Positions 14,255-20,777 of a stretch of 22,460 nt of DNA are shown here, in pieces. The DNA comes from Methylobacterium sp. SyP6R (GTDB lineage Bacteria > Pseudomonadota > Alphaproteobacteria > Rhizobiales > Beijerinckiaceae), in NCBI RefSeq assembly GCF_019216885.1, contig NZ_JAAQRC020000006.1:1-22460 (forward strand), read 5' to 3'. The notes under the pieces are model-generated. The model was not told where the DNA came from. It made no database searches and saw only the letters and a list, made by a program, of their open reading frames with translations. Both the position numbers and the translations under genes were made by a program. Each line of letters opens with the position of its first letter. Position 1 is the first letter of the stretch.

Positions 14255-14506
14255 ATGGCAACGCTTCCTACCCCTCAAGAGAACGGAAGACTCGTTCTCG
14301 AAATCTATGCACATTTCGGCAGCCAGCCCGGGCATGCTCTTCGCGCCAATAATTTTGTGGCTGTCGCTGCACGTCGACGCATCCCCGTATCCAATGTCCA
14401 ACGTGGTTTGGAATATGCTCTCGGTGAGGGCTGGATTGAGGAAGGGCCCAATGGATCTCTTCGCCTTACCGAGTTGGGGTTTCGTGAAATGCCAGAGATT
14501 ATATAG
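14255..14506 (+). CDS. Small winged-helix-like protein, function unknown
   Basis: The 83-residue product reads as a compact helical protein ending in a wing-like hairpin. Helix ENGRLVLEIYAHFGS and segment ANNFVAVAARRRIPVSNVQR as a possible recognition helix are followed by GLEYALGEGWIEEGPNGSLR as the wing. Similar short proteins are common as hypotheticals in Alphaproteobacteria. AGGTGA lies about 8 bases before the ATG, so the start is good. It is followed 12 bases after its stop by the AT-rich gene interrupted by the IS5 element, so the two may form one operon. The function is unknown; a regulator of the next gene is one idea. Confidence 0.7.
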   Translation: MATLPTPQENGRLVLEIYAHFGSQPGHALRANNFVAVAARRRIPVSNVQRGLEYALGEGWIEEGPNGSLRLTELGFREMPEII

Positions 14507-14566
14507 GCATTGCATCACATGACAGAGCGCAAATCTGACATTAGTCCTGAGCATTTTTCTTGGTTA

Positions 14567-15493
14567 GTGTCTGTCCGGGATCATGCTGATTGTTGGCAGA
14601 GTTTTCTGAGCATGATGCGGATGGAAGCAAGGCGCAGGAAAGCCAGCGCCTTGCGGGTGCGGCACTCCCAATCCTTCGCCAGCCGCCGGCAGCGATTGAG
14701 CCAACCAATCGTCCGCTCCACGATCCAGCGCTTGGGCAGGACCTCGAACCCGACCGCCTGATCCGACCGCTTGACGATTTCCACCGTCACAGACCGGCAG
14801 ACCCGTTCCAACGCCTCCCGGAACACCGGCCCCTGGTAGCCGCCATCTGCATACAGCTTCAGCAGGAACGGGTAGAGACTAAACAGCGTCGCCATGACCC
14901 ATACGCCGCCATCACGATCCTGCACGTCGGCCGGATGCACCAGAGCATGCATCAGCAGACCTTGCGTATCGACGAGGAGATGGCGCTTCTTGCCTTTGAT
15001 CTTCTTGCCCGCATCATAGCCGGACGGGTCGATCGTGCGCCCCCTTTTTCCGCGCTCTTGACGCTCTGGCTGTCAATGATCGCTGCCGTTGGGCTGGCCT
15101 CACGTCCTGCCTGTTCGCGGCAGAGAACGTAGAGGGTGTGATGGATGCGCAGGAGAGTTCCGTCGTAATCCCATAGATCGAAGTAGCCATGCACCGTCGA
15201 GCGAGGCGGTAGATCTTTTGGGATAGCGCGCCATTGGCACCCCGTTCCAAGGACATACATCAAGCCGTTGACCACCTCGCGCAGATCAACCGTTCGTTTG
15301 TTTCCCCCGCGTCGAGCCGGCGGGAGAAGGGGAGCAACAAGCGCCCATTCCTCATCCGTCAAATCAGTGGGATAGCGAAGCTTGCTGCGGTCGTACCGCT
15401 GGCGGTTCTCAGGCGTCCACATCGCTCAAGCATACGCCTGTCGGCGCGAACCGCAACGCGCTCCGAAAAAACAAATTCTTCCCGGACAGACTC
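14567..15493 (-). mobile_element. IS5-family (IS427/IS1031-like) insertion sequence
   Basis: The ends are GTGTCTGTCCGGGA (14567-14580) and, read inward from the right, GAGTCTGTCCGGGA (ending at 15493): 13 of 14 positions match. The element is about 927 bp. It is bordered by TTA on the left (14564-14566) and TCA on the right (15494-15496), consistent with a TNA target duplication with one changed base. The two transposase frames lie inside on the minus strand. Confidence 0.85.
14581..15422 (-). CDS. IS5-family DDE transposase in two frames (probable -1 frameshift)
   Basis: Frame A (15422-14952) gives the N-terminal part, starting MWTPENRQRYDRSKLRYPTD, with the first catalytic Asp in AAIIDSQSVK. 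Frame B (ending at 14581) supplies the rest: LYADGGYQGP with the second Asp and IVERTIGWLNRC with the catalytic Glu. The frames join at a run AAAAAGGGGG on the minus strand (15049-15040). A -1 slip there gives the expected continuation SAEKGG-RTIDPSGYDAGKK. IS5 elements of this subgroup are known to use such frameshifting. All three catalytic residues are present, so the transposase may be functional. Without the slip, frame A ends in an unrelated arginine/serine-rich tail. Confidence 0.85.
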
Positions 15494-15952
15494 TCAGTAG
15501 AAGGCCGCTCTGCTAACCAGAAAAGTACTCTTGAACTGTATCGTTTAATCCATGATAATGAGGATCAGTTAAATCGGAATGTTGAGCAATATGAGGCTGC
15601 CAAAGAACTAACTGGGGTGGCATTTTCTTTATGGAGAGCTGTATTTCTAAGTGATACAACTGAAGAGTTTAAAAATAAATTTGCAGACTTAAATAAATTT
15701 CTTATCAGTCTAATATCTGATAACACAGTTTTGTATATAACTGACAAAAACTCGCGAAATTGGTCTTTTCATTATTATCTAGAAAATGCAAACTCTCGAC
15801 TGAGAAAAATTGCAGATGGCGACTTGCAATTGGTTGACAAAAAAGAACTTGATACACCAACCAAATCAGATAAAGAAGAATGGATTTCTGCTCAAAAAAC
15901 ATTAGATTTAGCAATAGAAAGACTTGCAAGCAATCTTAATAGTTCAAAATAA

Positions 15953-16269
15953 AATCTTATATCATAATACATAAAACGAATTATCAAAATAAAAATTTAT
16001 CTTATTTTGAGGCAATAATGAAATCGATACTATCAATGTTTTGATAGTATCGATTTCATGAATACATAATCAGAGAAATTTTATATTCATGCGAGGCTTA
16101 CTGGTGTATTCGGTCCAATGAAGCCTGCCCTACTGGAACGGTCCAGATCGGCATGCCTTGGGTCCACATGAGTGGGATCTCAGATTGGAAAGTGCTGTTG
16201 TCCGGCTTCTGAGACCCGTCTGGACCGGCTATGCGCTCTCGGCATGTCCGCGTGGGTATACCTCTGCGG
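15953..16269. other. Non-coding stretch crossing from AT-rich to GC-rich DNA
   Basis: The first half is extremely AT-rich and contains two inverted repeats: AAAATAA/TTATTTT (about 15986-16008) and the long hairpin at 16018-16059. From about 16090 composition returns to GC-rich. No coding frame is convincing. The right end holds a 28-bp palindrome shared with 18.8 and 19.85 kb. Confidence 0.5.
16018..16059. repeat. Perfect 19-bp-arm hairpin at the end of the AT-rich island
   Basis: Arms 16018-16036 (starting ATGAAATCGATACTATC) and 16041-16059 are perfectly complementary around TGTT. A stem this long without a mismatch is unlikely by chance. It lies 66 bases after the split gene and has no T-run on either side, so a simple intrinsic terminator is not the obvious reading. 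An element end or a protein-binding palindrome is as likely. Confidence 0.75.
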
Positions 16270-16272
16270 TCA
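16245..16272. repeat. 28-bp palindrome related to 18832 and 19850, copy A
   Basis: TGTCCGC, two bases, GGGTATACC, then CTCTGCGGTCA. Its reverse complement and its forward form both resemble copy B (about 20 of 28 matching positions each) because the motif is nearly palindromic, with a GGGTATACCC-like centre. It overlaps the stop codon of the CcdA-like gene at 16270-16272. Confidence 0.5.
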
Positions 16273-16989
16273 AAACCGTGTGGTGATCTCGGTGAGCCAA
16301 GCCGGTGAGGCATCAACCAGTGCCGTCTCCAGCCGCTTGTCATAACCCGAGAGGATCAGCACGCCTGCCAGAACGAGCAGGACGCCGAACGCCTGTTTGA
16401 CGGGACCGCTGGCCGAGCGCATTCGATCCCGCCAGCGCATCAGCGCTTCCCGGGACAGGAACCCGAGCAGCAGCAGCGGTAGCGCTGCCCCGAACCCAAA
16501 CGCGAGCATCGTCACGGCCACTGACGGCAAGTTGCTGGCATTCGCTGCCGCGAGTGACGCCGCGCCGAGCGTCGGCCCGACACAGGGACTCCACACGGCG
16601 CCGAGCAACAGGCCAACCCCAAATTGGCCGATCCACCCCTCTGTCGAGAACCCGCCGAACCTGTTCTCGGTCCAGGCACCGATCGGGCTGGCAGCCAGGG
16701 CAAAGCGGGCCTGGAAAGCTGGCACAAGCAGAACGGCCCCGATGATCACCAGCAGGATTGCAGCGGTGGTGCGGAAGAGACTTGCATCCAGGCCCACGGC
16801 AAATCCGACCGTGGCGACAAGAATGCCGATTGCTGTGAACGAGATCGCGAGACCACAGCTAAGTGCCAGTGGTCCGAGGCGGTGCTGCGAGGCTGCCGCT
16901 CCAATCACAATCGGCAGGAGCGGCAGGACACAGGGGGACAGGATCGAGAGGATGCCCGCGATGAACGCGAAGCCGACCGTCGCGAGCAT
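16270..16989 (-). CDS. CcdA/DsbD-type thiol-disulfide membrane transporter
   Basis: This 239-residue, six-helix inner-membrane protein would carry reducing equivalents from cytoplasmic thioredoxin to the periplasm. The first helix contains LSPCVLPLLP (C20) and the fourth contains AVWSPCVGPT (C136). These two membrane cysteines, each next to proline, are the redox pair of the CcdA/DsbD-beta family. Internal glycine/alanine-rich helices fill the rest, and the length fits CcdA. The start ATG lies 10 bases after the stop of the thioredoxin-like gene, with GGAGC overlapping that stop, so the two are translationally coupled. The likely partner is that periplasmic thioredoxin-like protein. The pair probably repairs oxidised periplasmic thiols or methionines. 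The last residues overlap a repeated palindrome, so the C-terminus may have been altered by recombination. Confidence 0.92.
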   Translation of the reverse strand: MLATVGFAFIAGILSILSPCVLPLLPIVIGAAASQHRLGPLALSCGLAISFTAIGILVATVGFAVGLDASLFRTTAAILLVIIGAVLLVPAFQARFALAASPIGAWTENRFGGFSTEGWIGQFGVGLLLGAVWSPCVGPTLGAASLAAANASNLPSVAVTMLAFGFGAALPLLLLGFLSREALMRWRDRMRSASGPVKQAFGVLLVLAGVLILSGYDKRLETALVDASPAWLTEITTRF

Positions 16990-16999
16990 GGATCAGCTC

Positions 17000-17413
17000 C
17001 TAGATGGACTTGTCGAGTTGCGCCGCGATGGCAGCCTTGTCGGTCACGCCCGTGGAGCGGCCGACCTCCTTGCCGCCCTTGTATGAGATCAGCGTGCTCT
17101 GCATCCGCACGCCAAGCTCCTTCAGCGCGTCCTTCTGGCTATCGAAGTCGACATGCAGGATTGTCATCTTGGCAAACCGGGGATCAGCAAGCAGCTCGGA
17201 CAGAATTGGCTTCTGCGCCTTGCAGGTCGGGCACCACGGAGCGGTCACGTCAACCAGGATTGGCCCACCGGCCTTCTTGGCTGCTTCAAAGGCAGCCGGT
17301 GTGAACTCCTTGGTCTCAGCCGCCTGCGCCATGGTAATGAGAGGCAGTGTCGGCAGGGCGACGGGCAGCGCGAGCGCGAGCGCGCAGGCGAGAAAGACCG
17401 AACGACGCAGCAT
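17000..17413 (-). CDS. Secreted thioredoxin-like protein
   Basis: This 137-residue product has a typical Sec signal peptide: MLRRS, a hydrophobic core ALALALPVALPTLPLI, and a cleavage site near AQAAE at 30-33. A thioredoxin fold follows, with the active site APWCPTCKAQ (C61, C64). A cis-proline is not evident: the usual motif is replaced by RMQSTLISYKGG. The product should work in the periplasm and exchange electrons with the adjacent CcdA-like protein. GGAGGAGC lies about 7 bases before ATG 17413. A longer in-frame start at 17563 would remove the signal peptide logic and overlap the divergent promoter, so I reject it. An ECF-type promoter (17487-17462) points at it, linking it to the neighbouring sigma factor. 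Confidence 0.9.
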   Translation of the reverse strand: MLRRSVFLACALALALPVALPTLPLITMAQAAETKEFTPAAFEAAKKAGGPILVDVTAPWCPTCKAQKPILSELLADPRFAKMTILHVDFDSQKDALKELGVRMQSTLISYKGGKEVGRSTGVTDKAAIAAQLDKSI

Positions 17414-17461
17414 GGAATAGCTCCTCCGCAAGGCCGTGTATGGCTGGCCTGAGTCATCTCC

Positions 17462-17487
17462 TTCGCTACGGCCAGGGCGCGTATTAC
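17462..17487 (-). promoter_or_regulatory. ECF-type promoter for the thioredoxin/CcdA operon
   Basis: On the minus strand GTAAT (17487-17483) and CGAA (17465-17462) are 17 bases apart. Motifs of GTAAC at -35 and CG(A/T)A at -10 are typical of ECF sigma factors. The same spacing occurs in the divergent promoter of the sigma gene. Confidence 0.55.
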
Positions 17488-17519
17488 AGCGCCGCGCCGG
17501 ATTTTTTTGGCTAGCACTG

Positions 17520-17545
17520 GTAACGTAGGGGCGCGACCCCGCGTA
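17520..17545 (+). promoter_or_regulatory. ECF-type promoter for the sigma/anti-sigma operon (autoregulation)
   Basis: GTAAC (17520-17524) and CGTA (17542-17545) are separated by exactly 17 bases. The transcription start would be at about 17551-17553, only a few bases before the TTG start codon, so the leader is very short or the true translation start lies downstream. Confidence 0.5.
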
Positions 17546-17556
17546 GGGGTGAGCAG

Positions 17557-18111
17557 TTGACACTCAGCGAGCCAGATCTGACCGCCGCGATGACGGCGGC
17601 CCTGAACGGCAGGGCCGAAGCCTATCAAGTGGCGCTGAGCGCCATCGCGGCGCTCGTGAGGACGCGGGTTCGGCGACGGGTCAGCGGCGACTTTGCCGAT
17701 GTGGAAGATATCGTGCAGGAAACCTTGCTCAGCATTCATCTGAAGCGCGGCACATGGGACCCATCGCGTCCGCTCATTCCATGGGTGCATGCTATTGCTG
17801 ATCATAAGTTGATCGACTGGATGCGCCGCAGAGGACGGCACAACCGGCTGATCGCCAACGGCATCGACTTTGAAACCCTGGCTGAGACTACACCAATGCC
17901 TGAGCAGGATCTGGTTGGTGTCGATCTCGAACGCCACCTCGCCATGCTATCTCCCCGTGAGCAGCATGTGGTCCGTGGGCTAGCGGTCGAAGGTCTCTCT
18001 GTTCGCGACGTAGCGACGGCCCTCGACATGCAGGAGGGGGCAGTTCGTGTCGCACTTCATCGTGGACTCAAGCGGCTTGCAGCGGCGGCCCGGCAGGAAG
18101 ATCGGTCATGA
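17557..18111 (+). CDS. ECF-family RNA polymerase sigma factor (SigF-like)
   Basis: The 184-residue product has sigma region 2 (DVEDIVQETLLSIHLKRGTW, then IPWVHAIADHKLIDWMRR) and region 4 (LSPREQHVVRGLAVEGLSVR, DVATALDMQEGAVRVALHRG). Region 3 is missing, as in all ECF factors. It overlaps by four bases (ATGA) a DUF1109/NrsF-type membrane anti-sigma gene. This pairing is known from Caulobacter SigF-NrsF, which responds to heavy-metal and oxidative stress and controls sulfur-redox functions. Matching promoter motifs lie in front of it and in front of the divergent thioredoxin/CcdA operon, so those genes are the likely regulon. The TTG start has GGGGTGAG nearby, but the predicted promoter sits very close. 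ATG 17590 is an alternative with no ribosome-binding site. Confidence 0.93.
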   Translation: MTLSEPDLTAAMTAALNGRAEAYQVALSAIAALVRTRVRRRVSGDFADVEDIVQETLLSIHLKRGTWDPSRPLIPWVHAIADHKLIDWMRRRGRHNRLIANGIDFETLAETTPMPEQDLVGVDLERHLAMLSPREQHVVRGLAVEGLSVRDVATALDMQEGAVRVALHRGLKRLAAAARQEDRS

Positions 18112-18740
18112 GGACGCCCGAACTCATCGCTCTGCTCGCCGCTGATATTCGACCCGCGAGACCCATCGGCAGGTCATTGCTGATCGCAGGGCTTGGTGGG
18201 GGTATCGCTGCCGGCCTGCTGTTCGTCGCGCTGGTGGGCGTCCGAAGCGATCTGCCAGGTGCGCTCGCTAACCCCTGGGTCGCGTTCAAATTTCTGTTTA
18301 CCGCAGTGATGGTGGTTACTGCCCTGATAGGGGCAACACGGCTTTTGCGGCCGGAGCCTACAGCCTTGCCGGTAAAGCTCTTGCTTGTGCCGATGGTGCT
18401 GCTCGCAGCAGCCACCGCCGTGGACGCAGTTGTAACGCCGCGAGCGCTGTGGGCGCGGGCCGCAACAGGGATCTCGCCGCTCACCTGTCTTGCGATGATC
18501 ATCATGACATCTCTTCTGCCTGTTTTCAGCTTGCTGTGGGCCGCGCGGGCAGGTGCACCCCGGTATCCTGGCAAGGCTGGCGCGGCTGCGGGCTTGGCTG
18601 GCAGCGCAATGGGCGCATGGATCTTTGCGCTGTATTGTCCAAACGATTCAGCCTTATTTGTCGCTGTATGGTATGTCATAGCCATGATTATCGTTGCTGT
18701 TTGTGCATCTATTATTGGTATTAGATTAATAAAATGGTAG
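18108..18740 (+). CDS. NrsF/DUF1109-type membrane anti-sigma factor
   Basis: The 210-residue product has a short cytoplasmic N-terminus (MRTPELIALLAADIRPARP) and six hydrophobic segments, such as GGIAAGLLFVALVGV, FTAVMVVTALIGA and VAVWYVIAMIIVAVCASIIG. This is the size and layout of DUF1109 proteins, which hold the partner sigma factor at the inner membrane until a stress signal arrives. Its ATG overlaps the sigma stop. A conserved cysteine near TCLAMIIM and another in FALYCPND may act in redox or metal sensing, as reported for NrsF. The last 30 residues become AT-rich in codon use and end just before AT-rich intergenic DNA, so the C-terminus may lie at an element border. Confidence 0.88.
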   Translation: MRTPELIALLAADIRPARPIGRSLLIAGLGGGIAAGLLFVALVGVRSDLPGALANPWVAFKFLFTAVMVVTALIGATRLLRPEPTALPVKLLLVPMVLLAAATAVDAVVTPRALWARAATGISPLTCLAMIIMTSLLPVFSLLWAARAGAPRYPGKAGAAAGLAGSAMGAWIFALYCPNDSALFVAVWYVIAMIIVAVCASIIGIRLIKW

Positions 18741-18975
18741 CGTATAAGCAAAATATGACTTGTATAGCGCATCGTCATATTATTAATATACATACACACG
18801 AATTACATCGTGGTCCGTTCGATATTCCGGTCGTCCATAGGGGTATACCCTTGCGGACATAATACACCCTGTATAGCTGATCAAGCTGCCGGTCGCATTG
18901 ATGGCAAGGCAGGCTGTCTAATACTGAGTTCGGGCGCATCCTTGCTTAGACGCGCCCTAATTTGCGCGCGATGCG
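18741..18975. other. Intergenic gap with repeat copy B
   Basis: This region has no gene. It contains the 28-bp palindrome at 18832-18859 and an inverted repeat GGGCGC/GCGCCC (18932-18937, 18952-18957) that might end the minus-strand gene at 18976. Confidence 0.4.
18832..18859. repeat. 28-bp palindrome, copy B
   Basis: CGTCCATAG then GGGTATACCC then TTGCGGACA. It matches copy C at 19850-19877 in 22 of 28 positions, and the 20 bases to its left (GTTCGATATTCCGG) match those left of copy C (GTTCGTTATTACGG). It lies just beyond the anti-sigma gene, as copy A lies at the other end of the redox cassette. Confidence 0.6.
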
Positions 18976-19287
18976 TCAGGTCGGAATAGGCGTGCAGTTC
19001 TCGTCTAAGTCCTTGCCAATCCCACCGCCAATGGGAGTACTTACGTGGACATGTCCCCTAATACAGCATTGACCTGCTGGGCGCTCGTAGACAGATGCCG
19101 TCACCTTAACTGGACCAAAATCCTGGTCATAAATCTGCTGTTCACCACCCTCCGGGAAATTAAAATCACGACCGTCGATTTGGTAAGTATTGCCGAGAGC
19201 AGACACCTCCAGCTTTACACTACCAGCCACGTTACGATTTGCCTCGCGACGCACATTCGAGAAGCGAACGGAAATGTCCAAAGCCAT
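18976..19287 (-). CDS. Small beta-rich hypothetical protein
   Basis: The 103-residue product has alternating strand-like segments (MALDISVRFSNV, VKLEVSALGNTYQIDGRDF, FGPVKVTASVYERP) and a glycine-rich end with two adjacent cysteines (GQCCIRG) and another near the C-terminus. It is acidic overall, with no signal peptide or membrane helix. I recognise no family. AAGGA lies about 13 bases and AGGAT directly before the ATG, so translation is plausible. Its base composition is intermediate, between the GC-rich backbone and the AT-rich island, which suggests it belongs to the acquired DNA. Confidence 0.55.
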   Translation of the reverse strand: MALDISVRFSNVRREANRNVAGSVKLEVSALGNTYQIDGRDFNFPEGGEQQIYDQDFGPVKVTASVYERPAGQCCIRGHVHVSTPIGGGIGKDLDENCTPIPT

Positions 19288-19549
19288 ATCCTGATAATCC
19301 TTCTAGTGCGGTGACGCTCTAAAGTAGCGCCTTACGCCGATAATTAAGGCACAATCCAGGCATTCATTACAAGTTGATACGTGCTATTTTTATAGACGAT
19401 ATGATATTATCAATGAGTTGTAACCCAACAGGCGTAATGCAGTGCACAAAAATAGAAGAGATCATTCTCACTGTTGATTTCTTCATCAACCCGAGCGAAC
19501 GTCTTGCCTGCATCTGCTCCCTTCGTGCCCTCGTGCGACGCCTTACCGC

Positions 19550-19693
19550 CCGCGTGGGATCATTCTTGCCGATCGCCTCTGGCAGGCCGTGACGGACGAG
19601 TCGGCCCTTGCGCCTGCCCTCGCGGCCCTTAACGCGCTCGAGCTAGTAGACCGACGCCGCATCCTTGCATCGTACGCCGCCGTCATGGCGTAG
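19550..19693 (+). pseudogene. Possible C-terminal remnant of a broken gene
   Basis: The in-frame segment encodes LADRLWQAVTDESALAPALA followed by ALNALELVDRRRILASYAAV, with regular helical periodicity, up to a TAG stop. Upstream in the same frame the reading turns proline/cysteine-rich and is unlikely to be coding. The +1-related frame (SERLACICSLRALVRRLTAR) looks better there, which suggests a frameshift. The family is unknown. Confidence 0.3.
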
Positions 19694-19849
19694 CGCTGAT
19701 CACGGCGATCCGCGCGTAAGCCCACCCGCGCACGCGAGTTCGCCCCAAGGGCTCGCTTCGCTATCCAGCCACCAAAACCGCGTTCTCACACAGCCTGCAC
19801 CCGTAGAGGACCGCAGCGCGGCGCTCCGAGGTCTGTTCGTTATTACGGC

Positions 19850-19877
19850 CGTCCATAGGGGCATGCCGCAGTGGACA
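19850..19877. repeat. 28-bp palindrome, copy C
   Basis: CGTCCATAGGGG then CATGCC then GCAGTGGACA. It is in the same orientation as copy B, with shared left flank. It lies about 105 bases beyond the 3' end of the serine recombinase gene. Confidence 0.55.
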
Positions 19878-19982
19878 CTGCCACGGCCTGCCAAATACGT
19901 CCGCAAGGGTCGGAAGACTCAACGGACAGGCATTCAAACGGACATCACCCGAGCGGACAGCGCCCCGCAGCCCCAGCGCCGG

Positions 19983-20564
19983 TCACTTGGCCGGCCGCTG
20001 CCATCCGGTCCGCTCGAGCGTGTCGATCAGCGTCGAGCGGGCGATCTTGAATGACCGACAGACCGAGGCCTTGCTGGCGCCGCCGTCGAGCGCCGCCGTG
20101 ATCTGCTCGAGCTGCTCACCGCCGATCGCCGGCGGCCGGCCGCCGCGGCGCCCTCGGCGTTTGGCTGCTGCGAGACCGGCGATCACACGTTCCCGGGTGA
20201 GTTGGCGCTCGAATTGCGCGAGTGCCCCGAACAGCGAGAATAGCAGCTCGCCATGCGGCGTCGCGGTGTCCATCGCCTCGGTAAGCGAACGGAAGGCTAC
20301 TCCGCGCTTCCGCAGGTCGCCCATGACCTCCAGGAGGTGTGGGAGGCTGCGGCCGAGCCGATCGAGCTTCCACACCACGAGGGTGTCGCCCGCCTTGAGG
20401 TAGGCGAGGCAGGCCTTCAGCCCCGGCCGATCGTCCCGGGATCCGGAGGCATGATCCTGGTAGAAATGCCGATCATCGACGCCGGCGGCCATCAGTGCGT
20501 CGCGCTGCAGGTCGACCGATTGGCGCTCGTCGGCAGTCGACACCCGCATGTACCCGACCAGCAT
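19983..20564 (-). CDS. Serine recombinase (resolvase/invertase family)
   Basis: The 193-residue product is a small serine recombinase, cutting and rejoining DNA at paired sites. MLVGYMRVSTADERQS holds the catalytic serine in RVST. WKLDRLGRSLPHLLEVM carries the conserved Asp-Arg pair, and LLFSLFGALAQFERQLTRER the long E-helix. The C-terminal domain (GGRPPAI, then QLEQITAALDGGASKASVCR, IARSTLIDTL) is the Hin-type helix-turn-helix. The start MLVGYMRVST at 20564 is preferred over 20597 because resolvases begin this way. Just upstream is a three-subsite res-like region, so it probably represses itself and resolves cointegrates, as Tn3-type TnpR does. No TnpA is in the window. Confidence 0.95.
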   Translation of the reverse strand: MLVGYMRVSTADERQSVDLQRDALMAAGVDDRHFYQDHASGSRDDRPGLKACLAYLKAGDTLVVWKLDRLGRSLPHLLEVMGDLRKRGVAFRSLTEAMDTATPHGELLFSLFGALAQFERQLTRERVIAGLAAAKRRGRRGGRPPAIGGEQLEQITAALDGGASKASVCRSFKIARSTLIDTLERTGWQRPAK

Positions 20565-20700
20565 GTACGGAAAACCCCCCAGACCGCGTTTCCGCACATA
20601 GTATCAATCCGACAGGGTTTGTCGAACATTTTCCTCGTCGAGGGCTGGCGCGCCGCTGGAGGGGCGCGGCCCCTGTCGGCAAACACATGTTTTCCGTACA
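20564..20700. promoter_or_regulatory. Res-like recombination region of the serine recombinase
   Basis: Three imperfect palindromes are spaced over 137 bp. Site III-like is TGTACGGAAA...TTTCCGCACA (20564-20598, overlapping the recombinase start codon). Site II-like has CCGACA and TTGTCGAACA (20609-20628). Site I-like is TGTCGGCAAACA...TGTTTTCCGTACA (20674-20700). Three subsites upstream of the gene are the standard Tn3-type res layout. Site I, the crossover site, recurs at 1638 and 22441. Confidence 0.65.
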
Positions 20701-20735
20701 GCCGAGCCTGATGGGCAGAATGACCGCATGGGGTG
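20701..20735 (+). repeat. Right flank of the res-like repeat, copy 2
   Basis: GCCGAGCC and GCATGGGGT match the flank of copy 1 at 1665-1698 in about three quarters of positions, showing that the duplicated unit is longer than the palindrome itself. Confidence 0.5.
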
Positions 20736-20777
20736 GAAAGCAGCCTTTCACGCGTTCAAGCTGGTTGGATTTTTATG

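Larger units (their letters stand above)
14519..15952 (+). pseudogene. AT-rich gene of unknown function, split by an IS5-type element
   Basis: The left part, 14519-14566, encodes MTERKSDISPEHFSWL. The right part, from 15494, continues in the same frame with SVEGRSANQKSTLELYRLIH and runs to a stop at 15952. Removing the insertion and one copy of the 3-base target duplicate restores a single frame of about 168 residues without stops. The product would be mostly helical and hydrophilic, with a middle segment VAFSLWRAVFLSDTTEEFKN and a lysine-rich C-terminus. There is no signal peptide or recognisable motif. Codon use is strongly AT-rich, like the TIR gene and unlike the backbone, indicating transfer from a different source. 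A shorter product starting at GTG 15617 could still be made. Confidence 0.7.
19288..19982. other. Mostly non-coding, decayed DNA
   Basis: About 700 bases hold no intact gene. A frame ending with TAG at 19691-19693 reads protein-like for its last 47 residues (RGIILADRLWQAVTDESALA, then ALNALELVDRRRIL). It is probably the end of a broken gene whose earlier part lies in another frame. Repeat copy C is at 19850. Confidence 0.4.

Noticed and set aside
16397..17086. A 229-residue plus-strand frame across the CcdA-like gene
   Set aside because: It is opposite a gene with clear membrane helices and redox cysteines. The composition is typical of a shadow.
17414..17563. N-terminal extension of the thioredoxin-like protein to 17563
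   Set aside because: It would bury the signal peptide and overlap the divergent promoters. ATG 17413 has a strong ribosome-binding site.
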